Positions 12,386-24,589 of a stretch of 64,000 bases of DNA are shown here, piece after piece. The DNA lies in the NCBI GenBank assembly GCA_000469685.2, contig LS997566.1:15259095-15323094 (forward strand), read 5' to 3'. The first letter of the stretch is position 1; every line of letters begins with the position of its first letter. Made by a program: the position numbers and the translations under genes. The notes beneath the pieces are model-generated. The model had not been told where the DNA came from. It saw only the letters and a program-made list of their open reading frames with translations, and did not search any database. The stretch comes from Haemonchus contortus (Eukaryota; Nematoda; Chromadorea; Rhabditida; Trichostrongylidae).

Positions 12386-14929
12386 ATTCACGAACATTCA
12401 CGAAAATAAGAAGAAGGACGAAAATGACATCATCGCAAAGTAAAAATAGCATGAGCTGAATGTGTTTAAGTTGCTGCTAGTAGTTTCAAAGACCACTTGA
12501 GCAGATCGGGTGGATAACGTGGCATTTGAGGACTCTCTCTCTCCAATGGCCGCATTGCGTGTATGGTAGGAATCAAATGAAAGGCACTGATTTACTCCTC
12601 CGTGGTAACAAAAGTCGGTTCTCACACAGCTTCCATCATCCGATGTGATGTTGATCAATGAATTCTTTGAGCGACTCATTTATTCATATATCCCACAAGC
12701 CCGGGAAGGCTTATAGAAGTTTTTCACCCGAAGCATACAATATACCTCTAAACTCTGCCCACTCACTGTACTATTTTTTCTAGTTGAACAGACTCACAAG
12801 TTTTCTAGTTGAACAGTTGTTAGTATATGAGTAATGAGAGATACTTCGCCGATCACTCTACAAGATTCCCATTTCTTGTACGTGCTCCGTAGGTTCAGCT
12901 ATAGTGCCGGCAGTGACGTGGGAATAATGCTGTCGTCTACCTTCCTTATTTACTATGACAGTTATCAGTTGATAATGTCCAGAATAGCACTGAGAAGTTA
13001 AGATGAGATGTCACCGCACGTCGAAACTATTCTTCTGTGGAAGTTCCTGTAGATTAGGTGAAGATTCTCATCGCGAATTTGACAGAACAATGGGACAAAG
13101 TCATCTTTCGGTAGCATTTGAGCTCTACACTGGGACTATCTCAATATTGCGCTTTCATACACTTCGAAATTCACTCTCTTTATTGGGTTAGACGTCGAAA
13201 ATGTTCTGTCACTACAATGGTCGCTTCGTAATCAGGAGACTGACCTGAAATTGCGCATTCCCAGGTTATGAACCAAGTGGGATCATTCCAAAATCTCTCG
13301 CAGGTAGAGGTTTCAAAGCACATCAGTGATGATTTCGTGAAAAGAATGTTGTCTGCTTCGGCAGTCCGTAACAAGCGAAAGTTGTGCGGTTATCAGTAGG
13401 ATTTCACAGAGTTTCTATCGGATGAGGTCCCGACTGCACGCTGGCCAGAATATACTCATTGTCTACACTTCAGGGTGCAATCGCCCTTGAGAGTTGAGAG
13501 ATCAATGTGGAAGGCAGTGTTATCATTCTGCTAGGCTTAATCCAGAGACGTCATAGGCTGTAGAGGGGGCACTGAATGTTTTTGTGAGATTTCCTCGTGG
13601 TCTCTGGAGTCTGTGTATCGGAAATTTCCAGCACATCTTTATGGCAAGAAGCACCTCCATGAAAGTTGCAAAGAATTATGTGAACCGCCTTTTTTCTCTT
13701 CGAGAAATACGGTCCAAATGAGAACATTCAATTCAATGGTGCATCTGTGATGAAGACAAACTTTCGTTCATTGGAATTGGGTAGCCGTGGCCTTCTGCAG
13801 TGCTCGATGAGCCTTGAAGCCCATTCGAAGTTTACTGAGACAATGTCATAGACTTTCTTTTCACCGCTCTCTAATTTACGGTTTTCGACAAGGGAAAGTT
13901 CAATTCCGAGGAAATTTTGTCCAAGGAGGGAGCAGGTATCGATGAAGGAGAATCCTCTAGCTTCCTAGTGAAAGCGGCAACTCTACATGATCGTCTGTTG
14001 TTGCGAAGCATTCGAAGACACTCGAAAAACTCCTCTAGAATCCTTGGAAAACTTAAACTGCTCCGTTCTATTCTGCTATGGCTCCTATACTGAGAGCCTG
14101 CATTGTGGAGATCTCGGATGAGCTTTTTCAATCGAAAAAGAACTTGCAATCATCAGGGATAACGAAGAGTATATCGGGATAAGTCACTGATGCATTCGTG
14201 CCTCCGTTTTCTTTCTGACACTAATTTCCCTGAACACCATTAGACATAGTTCAACTTCTCAAAGATACCTTGATTTCTAAAGCAAAATCCGAAGACAATT
14301 TTAAGAAATAAAATTGAAATATAATGTAGCCGGACTTTTTATAGAAAAGTTACCCAAGATGGGGAATTATTCGGAAATGCTGTAAATGTTCTCACTGGCC
14401 TGCCCACCCTGTACATGCAAAATCACTACCTATGGGTATAAATACAAGCGCAATTTAATTGATATAATCATATAATACAAGCGAAGCTATAATATGTCAT
14501 CTAAACAAGAGCATTCAGTGACGTACTCAATTATAAGGTTCACAGAATAACAAAAGACGGGGGCATAATTTATGAGAAGATAAAGAGATCATAGTTCTAA
14601 CGAGTATTTCTTGGTTGCAAGGGAACGATCTGACAAATAATTGATTGAGGCGACCTAATCCGGGAAGGAATCAATTCATGCTATAAAGGGAGGCTTAAAG
14701 ATTGTCCTGTGTGTACATAGGAGTGGACGAGTTTCAACGGCGTTGTAGAGGCTGCACCATTCACAAGGGAACCCATGTAGGAAGTTCTAACAATTTGTCA
14801 TGCCTCATAGCGACAGTGGAAAACAATTCTGATAAGTTTTGGCATGATGTAGCAAACTCTTTGGGCAATAGCTGAAATCTCGTCCAATACCCCTTCCAAT
14901 TCATTTCCACCATGGTAATCTCGTCCAAC
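12386..14929. other. Gene-free stretch, nothing recognised
   Basis: A minus-strand open frame of 92 codons (13871-14149) is rich in Arg, Ser and Leu but matches no family I know and has no clear splice partners. Nothing else is supportable. Confidence 0.3.
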
Positions 14930-15085
14930 CTCTAGTTTCCTTCTTATAAGGAGCCTTTCTTTTCTCGAAATCGACGAATTTTCTCGTTTTCTTCACTACC
15001 GATGAACCACTACCAACCCACACTTCCGCTTTCCAAATAAAATCGAGTACCTCAAAGTTGTCGTGAACTGTGCCTTTAAATTCAA
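14930..15085 (+). repeat. Dispersed repeat ending GTCGTGAACTGTGCC, copy A
   Basis: This segment resembles 26210-26490 and 41660-41820: a TCACTACCGATGAACCACTA-type stretch, then AAGTACCT or a variant, then a terminus AGTTGTCGTGAACTGTGCCT. The terminus also resembles the end of the foldback at 4190-4363 (TTGTCGCGAACTGTGCC). It is probably one family of non-autonomous transposons. Confidence 0.5.
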
Positions 15086-15439
15086 CACGAACGTTCTCTG
15101 TTTGGCCTTCTAGGTCGATTTTATGGCATTAATCTCCAAACATGGGAAACGATACTCAGTCATCAGACCGTGTGTATTAACAGTCAATGTATTCAAGGAT
15201 AGCCAGGTTTTCATGGATAAGTTCATTTCATAATTCACGACACTTCAGACTTCAATTCAAAATCTTGAGAGCTTCCCGTTTAAGACTTGTCTACTGTGAA
15301 GCTGTGGAAATGTTTAAAAGTAGTATATTCCACATACTGAGGCTTAAGTAGTTTTCATGGACATAGAAAAGGAGAGATATATATGGAGAACGACTGAGGT
15401 ATTGATCAATCAAATCAGAAGGATGCACACGCGCATTTG
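15086..15439. other. Gene-free stretch, nothing recognised
   Basis: AT-rich spacer between two repeats; no gene signal. Confidence 0.3.
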
Positions 15440-15672
15440 AATCAGGATCTTTCAATCAGAATCGCAGAGGCTTTTTGAATGCTTACTATGTGACCTCTTC
15501 AATGACTTGCGGTGACCAGCCGATGTACAAGTCAGTGCTTTTATATGCCGAACGAGTCTGATACCAACTAACTGACACCGCAGGTGTGGAGAGTCTGGTT
15601 TTTCTAAGGAAATCCGGGAATCGAACCAGTGACCATGCGTGTGGATAGAGCGCCACCTGCCGCCACACTGCA
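15440..15672 (-). repeat. SINE-like repeat with the clearest tRNA-like head
   Basis: The minus strand begins with a head like CAGTGTGGCGGCAGGTGGCG, then a perfect B box GGTTCGATTCC (plus-strand 15617-15627), about 40 nt downstream. It then runs into the family body (GTCAGTTAGTTGGTATCAGA, AAAAGCACTGACTTGTACAT). The head to B-box spacing is what a tRNA-derived internal Pol III promoter needs. Confidence 0.78.
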
Positions 15673-17577
15673 TCAGACAGTCATAAAACGTTGAAATGTC
15701 CTAAGAAGAAGGCGTTTGATTCAATCCCTTCAACCTAGTGTTTTTTCTATACCATTCAAGTAAAAAAACAGTGCGAAAGGGCGAAAAAGATATGTAGGCA
15801 TAGCATGCAGTATTCCAAATACGATATTCAAGGAAGCAGCGGTTTATACTGATCTGGAATCATTCGAGGTTGTTGAGCATTTATATGAGCATAGCAGATA
15901 CCCTATAATGTAACGGATGCAACACTAATATCTCTGCTCGAAGATGTGACTCAAAAACAGCAAGCTAATGCAGTCCGGTAAATATCGAAGGCGGGAAAAA
16001 CTGGTAAGGAATCATTACCACCATGTGGGAATGACTTTCAAGCAGCTTACATACCATTTCGCTTTAGAACCTTGTACTTTATCGGAACAAAAATGACGCT
16101 CAGCATGTCTGAACTGTTGATATCACTTGATTTGCTGTAATAACAACAGCACGCAAAACTAAGCCTTCCGATATGCTTTCATACAGTAACAAAAACAAGC
16201 TGTACAAGGAAGCGTTCGACAGTGTAGGTTTTTTTGGAGCAATCCTAGGTTTGGTCGCTGATCCCCTGACTGACTACATAGCATTTACGGATTTAATTTT
16301 GATGCTCACGTCGCTTTCATTGTTATTGTCGTCTTTTTTTCCGAGAATGAGTTGGGTAGCTTTTTGCAAGAGGGTTCGGGCAAGGATTTAAGAGGGAAGT
16401 CAGGAATCAGTCCATCAAGGGCCAACGCAAAAATGGCTCAGGAACTGTTTCTGAAAAATTTGGAATTGATAAGCATCGGTATTATTGCAGGATTTGATCT
16501 CTTGTGCTCATGTTATCTGAAGACAGCGGATGTTCACGCATCATAAAGTTGTAAGCAGTTCTCTTGTGTCCTTCTAAGTGAATTGCTTTTGATGAAATTA
16601 GTGAATATGGGCGATTAGGAATGGAGCACCCCTCAGCCAATGGTATGAATTCTGAACTGGTGGAAAACACGTTCGTAAGTAATGCCCTCCATTACGAGAT
16701 CCTGAATTACATTGACGTCAGTGGCAACGCTCAGCGGGCGTAGTACAAGCTCGCTAATCTTCGGAATTGACACATAAATTCTAGCGAAAGTCATGATTCA
16801 ACAAAGTGCTGTACTTTGGTATACGTGGCTATAGAAAAAACTTCAGTACAAGGCCATACTACATAGCATGTGCATCAGTCATTGAATTCATTGTGCGGCG
16901 GCCAGTTTGGAGACGATGGATAGGTTTAAAGATGGAGATGGCTTTTGCTTCGGGAAACGTTCGAAACGTGGGCTGGTTTGATTGTAAGTCTAATTAGGCG
17001 TACGCTGAAAATTTGAGCCGGAGGGCGTGAGAGGCTGCACTTTGTTGAAAAATGAAACTGTTGTATAATAGTACAGGATGTTAGTAATGTTGTGCAATGG
17101 CGTCAGAGCGTGGGCGAAATGTTAATGCTATTGCTATTGGCTATGCTTGGCTATTCAAAGCTCAATACCCCTTACCAGGTTACGATGCTATCTCTGGCGA
17201 TTATCACCTTCCTAGTTTTACCCTGAGTTCTAATAGGAGATAGGTAATGTGAACAGGTGTGGCAAATGAAAACGAATCAGCACAAACTGCCATTTTAATC
17301 CATTTTTCAAGGAATGCGGAGCACTTCGGATAACGTTGGCGAAGAGGTCCGTTCCGTTTGAGATTTTCGAGTGGAACACTTTGATAAATTGACTGCCTAC
17401 GTTCTGAAATCGTCATCGTCGGAGGCCTAAACGCAACTCGAGATTTTTACAATATCCAACAGCGTTTAATTTCTCTAATAAAACAGCGACCAGAACTCAT
17501 CGGCAAACCACCACGCCTCACATTGGCTGGATTTTCATGAAAGAACATTTAGCTACTATAGGTGTGGAAACCTTTCG
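15673..17577. other. Gene-free stretch, nothing recognised
   Basis: No exon chain, transposase or structured repeat recognised. Open frames of 60-72 codons carry no motif. Confidence 0.3.
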
Positions 17578-18180
17578 ACAGCGTTTATTTCTTGAACTCT
17601 TCACGAGGTGTGTAAATATGCTTCATTAGGCCGACATTTCGGCAGAATCGCCTTCTTCAGAGCCTGAAAAGATCATAACAATCTGTGACTATCCGACCAA
17701 AAGTCTCCGCCAACCCACTAAAGTTCGAGTCCCCAGAGCACGCAGGTGATCGAAAGGAGAACAACTCACCATAACTTTATGGACTCCTCGAAACCACCCA
17801 GCAAGTGATGGTGAAAACCGGCCAGTCTCAGCTGGGTATGTTCTCATTAAAGTCTCTGCAGGAATGCCAATCTTATATAAGGCCGTAGCTACCGCGTTAT
17901 TGCGTGACATTCTTCCTTACGGATAATGTTTGACTGTTCTGGCTGTTTGTTTGATTCGGTATATGTTTTTCCAGCTGGAAGGGTAGGTAATTGTAACTTG
18001 TCTGGGGTGTTCTACCAAATTATTATACTTGCGGTGATTTTGGTGATGAGTATTTTTAAGAAACGGCAAGACCACTCCACGTGAGGGTTAGGGAGCACAT
18101 AGGGTCATTTCGCCGAAACGTCAGCCTAATAGAGCATATCTACAAATCTCGTGAAGAGTTCAAGAAAACAATAAACTCAG
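17578..18180. mobile_element. Foldback-ended element of about 600 bp
   Basis: The left end (17578-17645) and right end (about 18112-18180) are inverted repeats. The right end contains CTCGTGAAGAGTTCAAGAAA, and the left end contains its reverse complement. The next segment, GCCGAAACGTCAGCCTAATA at the right, matches the left arm with a few changes. The left arm holds a minus-strand CTGAAGA-N13-GAAA string (17660 to 17637), with the same spacing as at 11.5 kb. The interior has no recognisable protein. It may be a retroelement-derived or foldback repeat. Confidence 0.6.
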
Positions 18181-19834
18181 CAATACAATTATGCCGAGCT
18201 TCATAGGAAGCCGTTCATGGACTTGATTTGACAGCGCTCAACCGACATAAAGTTGAGTAATACAACGGCAGAAATTCTGTAGTCAAGTGCACGACATAGC
18301 GGACAAGGTTGAAAGTTAAGCAAGAACAGTATTAGCAGTGTTGTATGCGATCCCAAGAAAAACAATAGAGATGAGTACCCGCCCATAACCAGTGTCTTCT
18401 TACCATACTTACCGCTCTGAGAGCTATGACTCGTGGTCAGTAACATCATTCAGAAAGCATTTCCCGGAGGTTGCAGTTCTCGAACATTCCAAAAAATTAT
18501 GAAATGGTACATAGAGCTGTCGACGCCCACATAGCTAACAAGGACGTTCTGATTACTGGGTGTCGCACCTTCACGGTGAAAGCAGTTCCATAGAACAAAG
18601 TCGTTGAGTCGTGAAAAGGTTTTCAAAGAAAGTCAGTGAAACAACCTCAACATTAACGACCGCTCCCTGACATCAATACCGAAGCAGAGGACATGTGGGA
18701 GTATGTTGCACTACTGACGGCGATGTTGCTATACAATTTTGGAAAGACCATATAGGTTAGCTCGAGAATCAGAAGCAGCACGACAGCACCGTGCCTTTTT
18801 TTTTGAGTGTGGTCGATATTAAGGAAGGAGAATGCATATCTCAGCTCTTGGTTTATATTCAAATTCGAATTCAATCGTCCAACCAAACTGGATTGGAATT
18901 TTACCACGTTCCGCCGCTTCGATTGTTCTAGCCGTCATGCAAGAAACACGAAGCTGGGCGGGAAGTATCTGCAGCGTTTCACAACACTCCAAAACTCAGG
19001 GACTTTCTGGAGGCTCTCCTCAAAAGATCATAGAAGTGCACTATTACCTATTTATGAGATTTCACGAAATCGCGATCGGTTGTCCAGATCGAGGTTCATC
19101 TTGGACTTTTGGTTACAGGCTGTAGAACGTTCAAACAAGGTGTACGCAGAACCGCTTAGAAGGGTTCCGTGGCCAAATGCTTGACACTAGTTCCAATGTG
19201 CTCCAGCAGATTTTACACAAGAACCTCATGGCAGAAACTTCTGCGACGAATCTGGACCGGACTGCGAAATCTTTTGCACACAACATCATATTTATTTGGA
19301 GAGTGTGATTGGCTGATGACGTGACTATGTGTATAATTTATTGCTTCTATATTCAAAAATAGCTTCATAAGAGCACCATTCTACGACTTGACTGCTACAT
19401 GACCATAGAAGTGAAGAAGAAGCAAAGCAAAAGGACATTTCTAATTGATCTGGATCTAGTCGGCCATTTAGACCATCAAAAACGTGAAACTCAGAGTAAT
19501 AGTATTGCCATTTAACTAATGAACGAGAGGCATTCTATTATGGGACAGTACAATAAAGATGAGCCTAAAAAGTAGAAGTGTGGCATGTTTGAAGACGAGT
19601 GTCCTATAACCAAGCACCATAGGAATATACAGCGAATAGAAGGTGATTAAATTCGAATTTTCCATCCAATTAATGCCGAGATCAGCGCAAAATACTCTCA
19701 TTCTTCGAGCAAGGGAGTCTTACTTTGGAGATGGCGACATAAGTGCCGAAGCTTGAATTAAATATCCAACGCATAAGTTCAGTTTAACGAGAGCCGGGTA
19801 AAGGGAAAATAAAGGATAAAGGATATAGGATCTT
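18181..19834. other. Gene-free stretch; 125-codon open frame not assignable
   Basis: The plus-strand frame 18807-19184 (125 codons) is the longest here. It overlaps another open frame of 97 codons, and neither shows a motif I recognise or splice partners. I leave it unannotated as a gene. Confidence 0.3.
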
Positions 19835-19960
19835 GGGGTGCGACGTTGCGCCCACGCATTCGGCTTCCATTCAGAATCGTGGCGTATTGAATACGAGTCA
19901 GTGCTTTTATCCTCCCAGACGAATCTGGTACCAATTAATCGACCCCGAAAATACGAGCGA
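19835..19960 (-). repeat. SINE-like repeat, 3' fragment
   Basis: The minus strand carries the family tail and body only (ACGATTCTGAATGGAAGCCG, AAAAGCACTGACTC, and a GGTACCAGATTCGTCTGGGA-type segment). The B-box head is missing. It is followed at once by the CTGT microsatellite. Confidence 0.7.
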
Positions 19961-19987
19961 CAAACATCCTTACTATATATAAAGCGC

Positions 19988-20056
<69 letters not shown>

Positions 20057-20075
20057 TTGTTTGTTTGTTTGTTTG
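19988..20075. repeat. (CTGT)n then (GTTT)n compound microsatellite
   Basis: About 16 CTGT units pass into GTTT units. Reading through them gives TDRQTDRQ / SVCLSVCL translations, including a 252-codon minus-strand frame (19720-20478), which is an artefact of the repeat. Confidence 0.95.
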
Positions 20076-20159
20076 CACGAAAAATCGATGTAACCTGAAG
20101 AAACACCTGGAGAAGTCGGGTCAAGTTTGGAATGGGTTGAGCACGCGGTAAGTGCAACA

Positions 20160-20513
20160 AAGCACATGTGAGCCTAGCGGAGCTCCGCCCCAAATGGGCG
20201 GGGCATGCGCTGGAGTTTGGCGGGGTCGTGAGCCAATTCCTCTCTTTCGGTCTCATAACAGTCAGACGCCGGAAAAAATGTGCAAAGGTGAGGGATGGGT
20301 CAACAACTAAAATAAAGGAAACTCGCCGGCGGTGGGCGGAGCGTTCTCGCAGGGGGCGGTTCTTTCCACAGAGATTCGTAACTAGATTCAACGAAGGCGT
20401 CGGGGCCAAAAAAGTAAAAAGAGTCAGGAAGGCCTTATAGGTGCTGGACATGCGTAAGCTTAAAGAAGCCCCGCCCACGGCGGGCTGGGCGTGCGCTAAG
20501 GTGAAAGCTGCTT
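20160..20513. repeat. GC-rich repeat block adjoining the microsatellite
   Basis: It contains repeated AGCTCCGCCC / GGGCGGGGC strings. A similar block follows a TG-rich microsatellite at about 37230-37330 (GGCTCCGCC and GGGGCGGGGCGTGCCGG), so the arrangement of microsatellite plus GC-rich block is itself repeated. Confidence 0.55.
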
Positions 20514-20893
20514 TTCAAAAATGAGTGTAACTTCGTTCGCAAACGTTCTAGAATGCGGAAAAAGTGGTTGGAGGTAATGGAACAAGTTTAGCCAAATTCC
20601 CGAAGTGGGCGGGGTTGGCACCAAAGTGGGCGGAGCCTAGATCAAAATTTCATAACTCTTTTCAAAAACGTTCTGAAACGCGGAGAAAAAGTGGTAAGAG
20701 GTAATGGAACAAATGTAGGCCAATTCCCGAAGTGGGTGGGGTCGGCACCAAAGTGGGCGGAGCTTAGATCAAAATTTCATAACTCTTTTCAGAAACCTTC
20801 TAGAATGCCGGAGAAAGTGGTTAGAGGTGATGGAAAAAATGTGATCAAATTCCCGAAGTGGGCGGGGTTGGCACCAAAAAGGGCGGAGCTATG
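20514..20893. repeat. 127-bp tandem array, three units
   Basis: Units begin at about 20514, 20641 and 20768 (period 126-127). Each contains CGAAGTGGGCGGGGTTGGCA or a close variant, then ATCAAAATTTCATAACTCTT, then AAGTGGTTAGAGGT or a variant. The units differ by scattered substitutions. This is a minisatellite with no coding signal. Confidence 0.9.
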
Positions 20894-21179
20894 ATCAACC
20901 ACTGATAACTTTGCTCGAATATATCGGGCGTGATGCTCTCAGCAGTTCAGCGTTCGAATGTAGAGAGAACTATCTTATTCTGATTATCCGATTCCGCTGA
21001 ATGACTCTATCGTGGATAAGTGGCCGTCGACATATATCACACGCGTTAGCGTGCATAGCCAAACTGGTTGTATAATAGCTCAGTGAAGAATAGCCGAAGA
21101 TACTAAGGAAGGTGTTATCTGTTTGCAAGCTCAAATTGTATTCAAACCTGCACATTTTTCTCTTATTATCCGCCCAGGC

Positions 21180-21385
21180 CAACCAAGCCTTCCATCCCTC
21201 CGGTGGCGGTGAATTGGTACCAGACTCGTCTGGTAGGATAAAAGCACTGACTTGAACATCGTCTGGCCACCGAACTCATTCTACAGGCCACACACGCACT
21301 CATTACGCCACTACCATTCTGAATGGAAGTCGATTGCGGGGGCGCATCCCTCAGACGGGATTGATTAACGCCAAAAACTTTGACC
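21180..21385 (+). repeat. SINE-like repeat, headless copy
   Basis: The family body and tail are present (GGTACCAGACTCGTCTGGTA, AAAAGCACTGACTTGAACAT, CACTACCATTCTGAATGGAA, GGGATTGATTAACGCC). The B-box head is absent. Confidence 0.75.
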
Positions 21386-24300
21386 TTTATTATCTCCACA
21401 TCATTATTCTTCTTATCCGAATGTACTTCGTCTGTCATGCCAGGATTTCTTGAAGGATGCTGCACTCTGTGCCGGGTGGTTATTTTCAAAAAATGGAGGA
21501 TGTTACATGTATGTAGAAAGTGCAATCATCGGCGTGTTTTCAACAAAGGTCCCACTGTTACTAACAAGCATTTTTCCCGAACGCATTTATCGTTACAATA
21601 GCTAACAATGGGTCCACTACAATGTATCGTGTGATCCGTATCCACGGTCTCTCCGAGCATTGATAATGCGAATCAGTTCACATGGTCTTCTAGTTGTGAA
21701 GTTCAAATTCATTCAAACTCAGTTCATATGTAAAGTGATTCGATAGAGCATGCGTACAATACATCAGGGATGTGAATGGCGGGGCCTGCGGCGGCGCGGT
21801 GCCGTGGACGAGACGCACTATTTATGACATCGTGCTTACCATCATAATGGGAGAAACAGGAAGTGATAAAAGACAAGTAAAAAAATGATCAACTATGTTT
21901 TCAAAAGCATTGTGTTCACTAGGACCGAAACAGTTCAAAGTTACATTTATTTTGAAAGTCTGACTAGTAAATGGTTGACCGATGAAATGAATCCATCTCA
22001 AAGAGGCTCCATTTGCCATAGTAGATTTGCACTACTTCACGGTAAAGCCATGGACTAGTGCACAACTCATTTGGCCCATCTCAACTGAAGGGGACTGAAT
22101 CGATCACGTCGAAACACTTACGTAATCTCCCGTGTGGTGCGTCGCAAGATGAATTGCACGCCCCCCATGCATCAGTACGATTTTCAACCACGACCTGTTG
22201 TAGTTCCTCATATCTCGCCACACGAGGTTTGCAAAGGCCAAGCACCGATTCTCACGAGGAGGTATAAGGAAGTTCAAAGTCGATCCCCGAAGAAACCTTC
22301 CAGTGACTGCATAGGCTGCGCTGACAGTGAGCGATCGTGGGTAGGACAGCATTTTGTGGCATCGTGATCTGAAGTTTAAAGTTCTACTGGAGTTACGATG
22401 GTGAGGACATCTAGGAAAGTATTTGTTCACGGATGCGAACACATCACCTTTCAGATAAACTTGCAGCTACTTCGCACTTTTCAACAACCATTCCAAACAT
22501 GTAAAAGCCGATGATAAGTTTGATTCTAGAGCTTTATTTCCGCCGAACGCAGCACTAGCGCTGAGCCTCAGTAAATGGAGCCTAGGCGTCGACGGGTTAC
22601 TTGTATCTTACAATTGTGACCCACTACTGCTCGACCACATCCATTTCAAAAGTCCGAAGCCTGTATATGAGGGTGGCAATACTTCTATATGAGGGTGGCA
22701 ATACTTCTATCCAAATTTCCATGGAAAGCGACAGTGCTTTGCAGCGACTGCCGTATAGTTGCGGAGAGAACTCTCAACTTCCCCTTCATAGCGCGTGATC
22801 GGGAGTGGCGAGCGCGATGCGATTTCTGAAGAAGAGTACCCACGCCCTGTACGATGTTCAAAAAATTGAGATCGCTCTAGGTGTGGTCAATGTGAAAACT
22901 TGGGCCAAAATCAACAACGGCAGGTCCTTCACACTCGAGAACGGAACGCTTCCGTGAATTTTTCACTGCAACAACGGGTGCTTCCAGAGTACGACGTTCA
23001 GCGTTGAGCGCAGGGCGTATAAGTCGCGCTAGCATATGCCCCGCCTCTGAAAGTATTTGCGTTACGCATGTTATTTCTGACCAAAACTGAGTAGAACTCT
23101 TCAAATGATGCACTTTCGTCATATTATACCGTAGTAGCCAAGGAGAAGTATTGAATCCTTATTCACAAAAACGGTCATAAGAAGGTCGATAAGAATTATT
23201 CCTCGGTGACCCGTGCGATATCGATCAACAACGGGTGTTGCCGACAAGGCACTGGCAACGCTCAGCGTTCATCGCTCCGCGCTCAACGCACCCAATGCTT
23301 GGATTTGCTTTGATAATAAATCATGGTCACATGCGCCTGACGGTCATACTCCTGGCGTGGTTCGAATAGACTACTGTTATTTTTTCAGCAGTTAATTGTC
23401 GAATCTCTGGCTGAGCTCCGAAACTCCTATCCATTCGGCAACATTGACGAGGGCCAACTTAAATATGCTGCTGTGTATGGATCTGCCTGCTGCCTGCAAT
23501 CTTTCGAAATTCTACAAGACTGAGGCTCAATAGTTTACGACGATAGCGCGACTGCCGACTGTGGGGACTCAGTGGTGTTTCATTTGTTGCTTGCTGTAGT
23601 GCTACATAAGGTCAGTCAGTTTATTGAGACCTCTCGCGCTCAAGTTTCTTGGAAATTTTGCAATGGGCAGGGGTGGTCAAGAGTGTGGGTTCATGTCTGC
23701 TCTCAGAAAAGACCGTGAGTTGTTTCATGCCGAGGTTAAAATTGTGACTTACAAAAGATTAAAAAATTGTGTCGGTCCTAATGTTGGGGCCTGGGCTGAC
23801 AGGCGGGTCAATGGGGAAACCCAAGCCCGACGCAAAAAATACTTTCCAAGTCTCAAAAGAGTTCAGTAGAGAAGCAAAAGAGGTTATTTTTAATTCGAAC
23901 TCTGACCCTAAGATTGCTTGCTGGGAAGTCCCAAGAAGTTGCTAGCCCAATGAAACGCAAGAACATGCGAGCTGTTGAGCTTCAAGAAATCAAGAATAAG
24001 AACGGGGAGAAGATGCACCGCGTTGATAAAGAAGACTTCAGAGCGAGTATTCTGGAGACTGGTCTTCAGTATCCGTATGGACGCTCCAGCAGACTTGGAG
24101 CGACGATGTGAAATTCGTCTACGTACATTGTGCAAGGGCAACGTTGGGATAGAGGATTCGAGGTGGAATCCGAAAACGCAAGGAAGCGTGGTCCTGGGTA
24201 CATGAATTACAGCGAGTTGTGAGGCAGAAGAAAGTTGTCACAAGCGCCCGCAGAAAAAGCTCAAAGAAAGACGTAGCTGCTTAAAAATTTCAGGAGGCTC

Positions 24301-24589
24301 ACTATGGCTGACAAGCGAAAGCAACGAACAAGGAATGGACGCCGTGTACAATTAAACCGAAGGAGAGCAGTTCGAGGCCCGGCATCCAATCCTTCAGACA
24401 TCTGGGTAAGAGCGGAAATAATAAACTATAAATGAATAAATAGACTTCGAAATAGTTCTGGCTGCTAAGGACAGCAGTCCTGAGGAGCCCTGGTGCGGTC
24501 AGAAGTAGATAGACAGAAGCTCCGATAGACTTTCAAATTGGGAGTTGAATCTCAAGTACAGCTTCAGGTAAAGGCAATGGCTGGCTACA
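21386..24589. other. Gene-free stretch with minor repeats
   Basis: It holds a 22-bp perfect tandem duplication at about 22661-22705 (ATGAGGGTGGCAATACTTCT unit), and two GC-rich segments sharing CAACAACGGGTG and CGCTCAACGC-like strings (about 22970-23030 and 23225-23300). At 21424-21470 on the minus strand is a possible CAP-exon remnant, described under findings. Small plus-strand frames at 23624-24205 look like decayed coding sequence but match nothing I recognise; they may be the 5' part of the LINE that follows. Confidence 0.35.

Noticed and set aside
16721..16745. Link between GGCAACGCTCAGCG strings at 16.7 kb and 23.25 kb as a repeat family
   Set aside because: The shared stretch is short and the surroundings do not align by eye.
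18807..19184. 125-codon plus-strand frame
   Set aside because: A second frame of 97 codons overlaps it, neither shows motifs, and no splice partners are evident.
19720..20478. 252-codon minus-strand open frame, the longest in the window
   Set aside because: It runs through the CTGT microsatellite (TDRQ repeats), a SINE fragment and GC-rich repeat DNA. Openness is produced by the repeat period, not by a gene.
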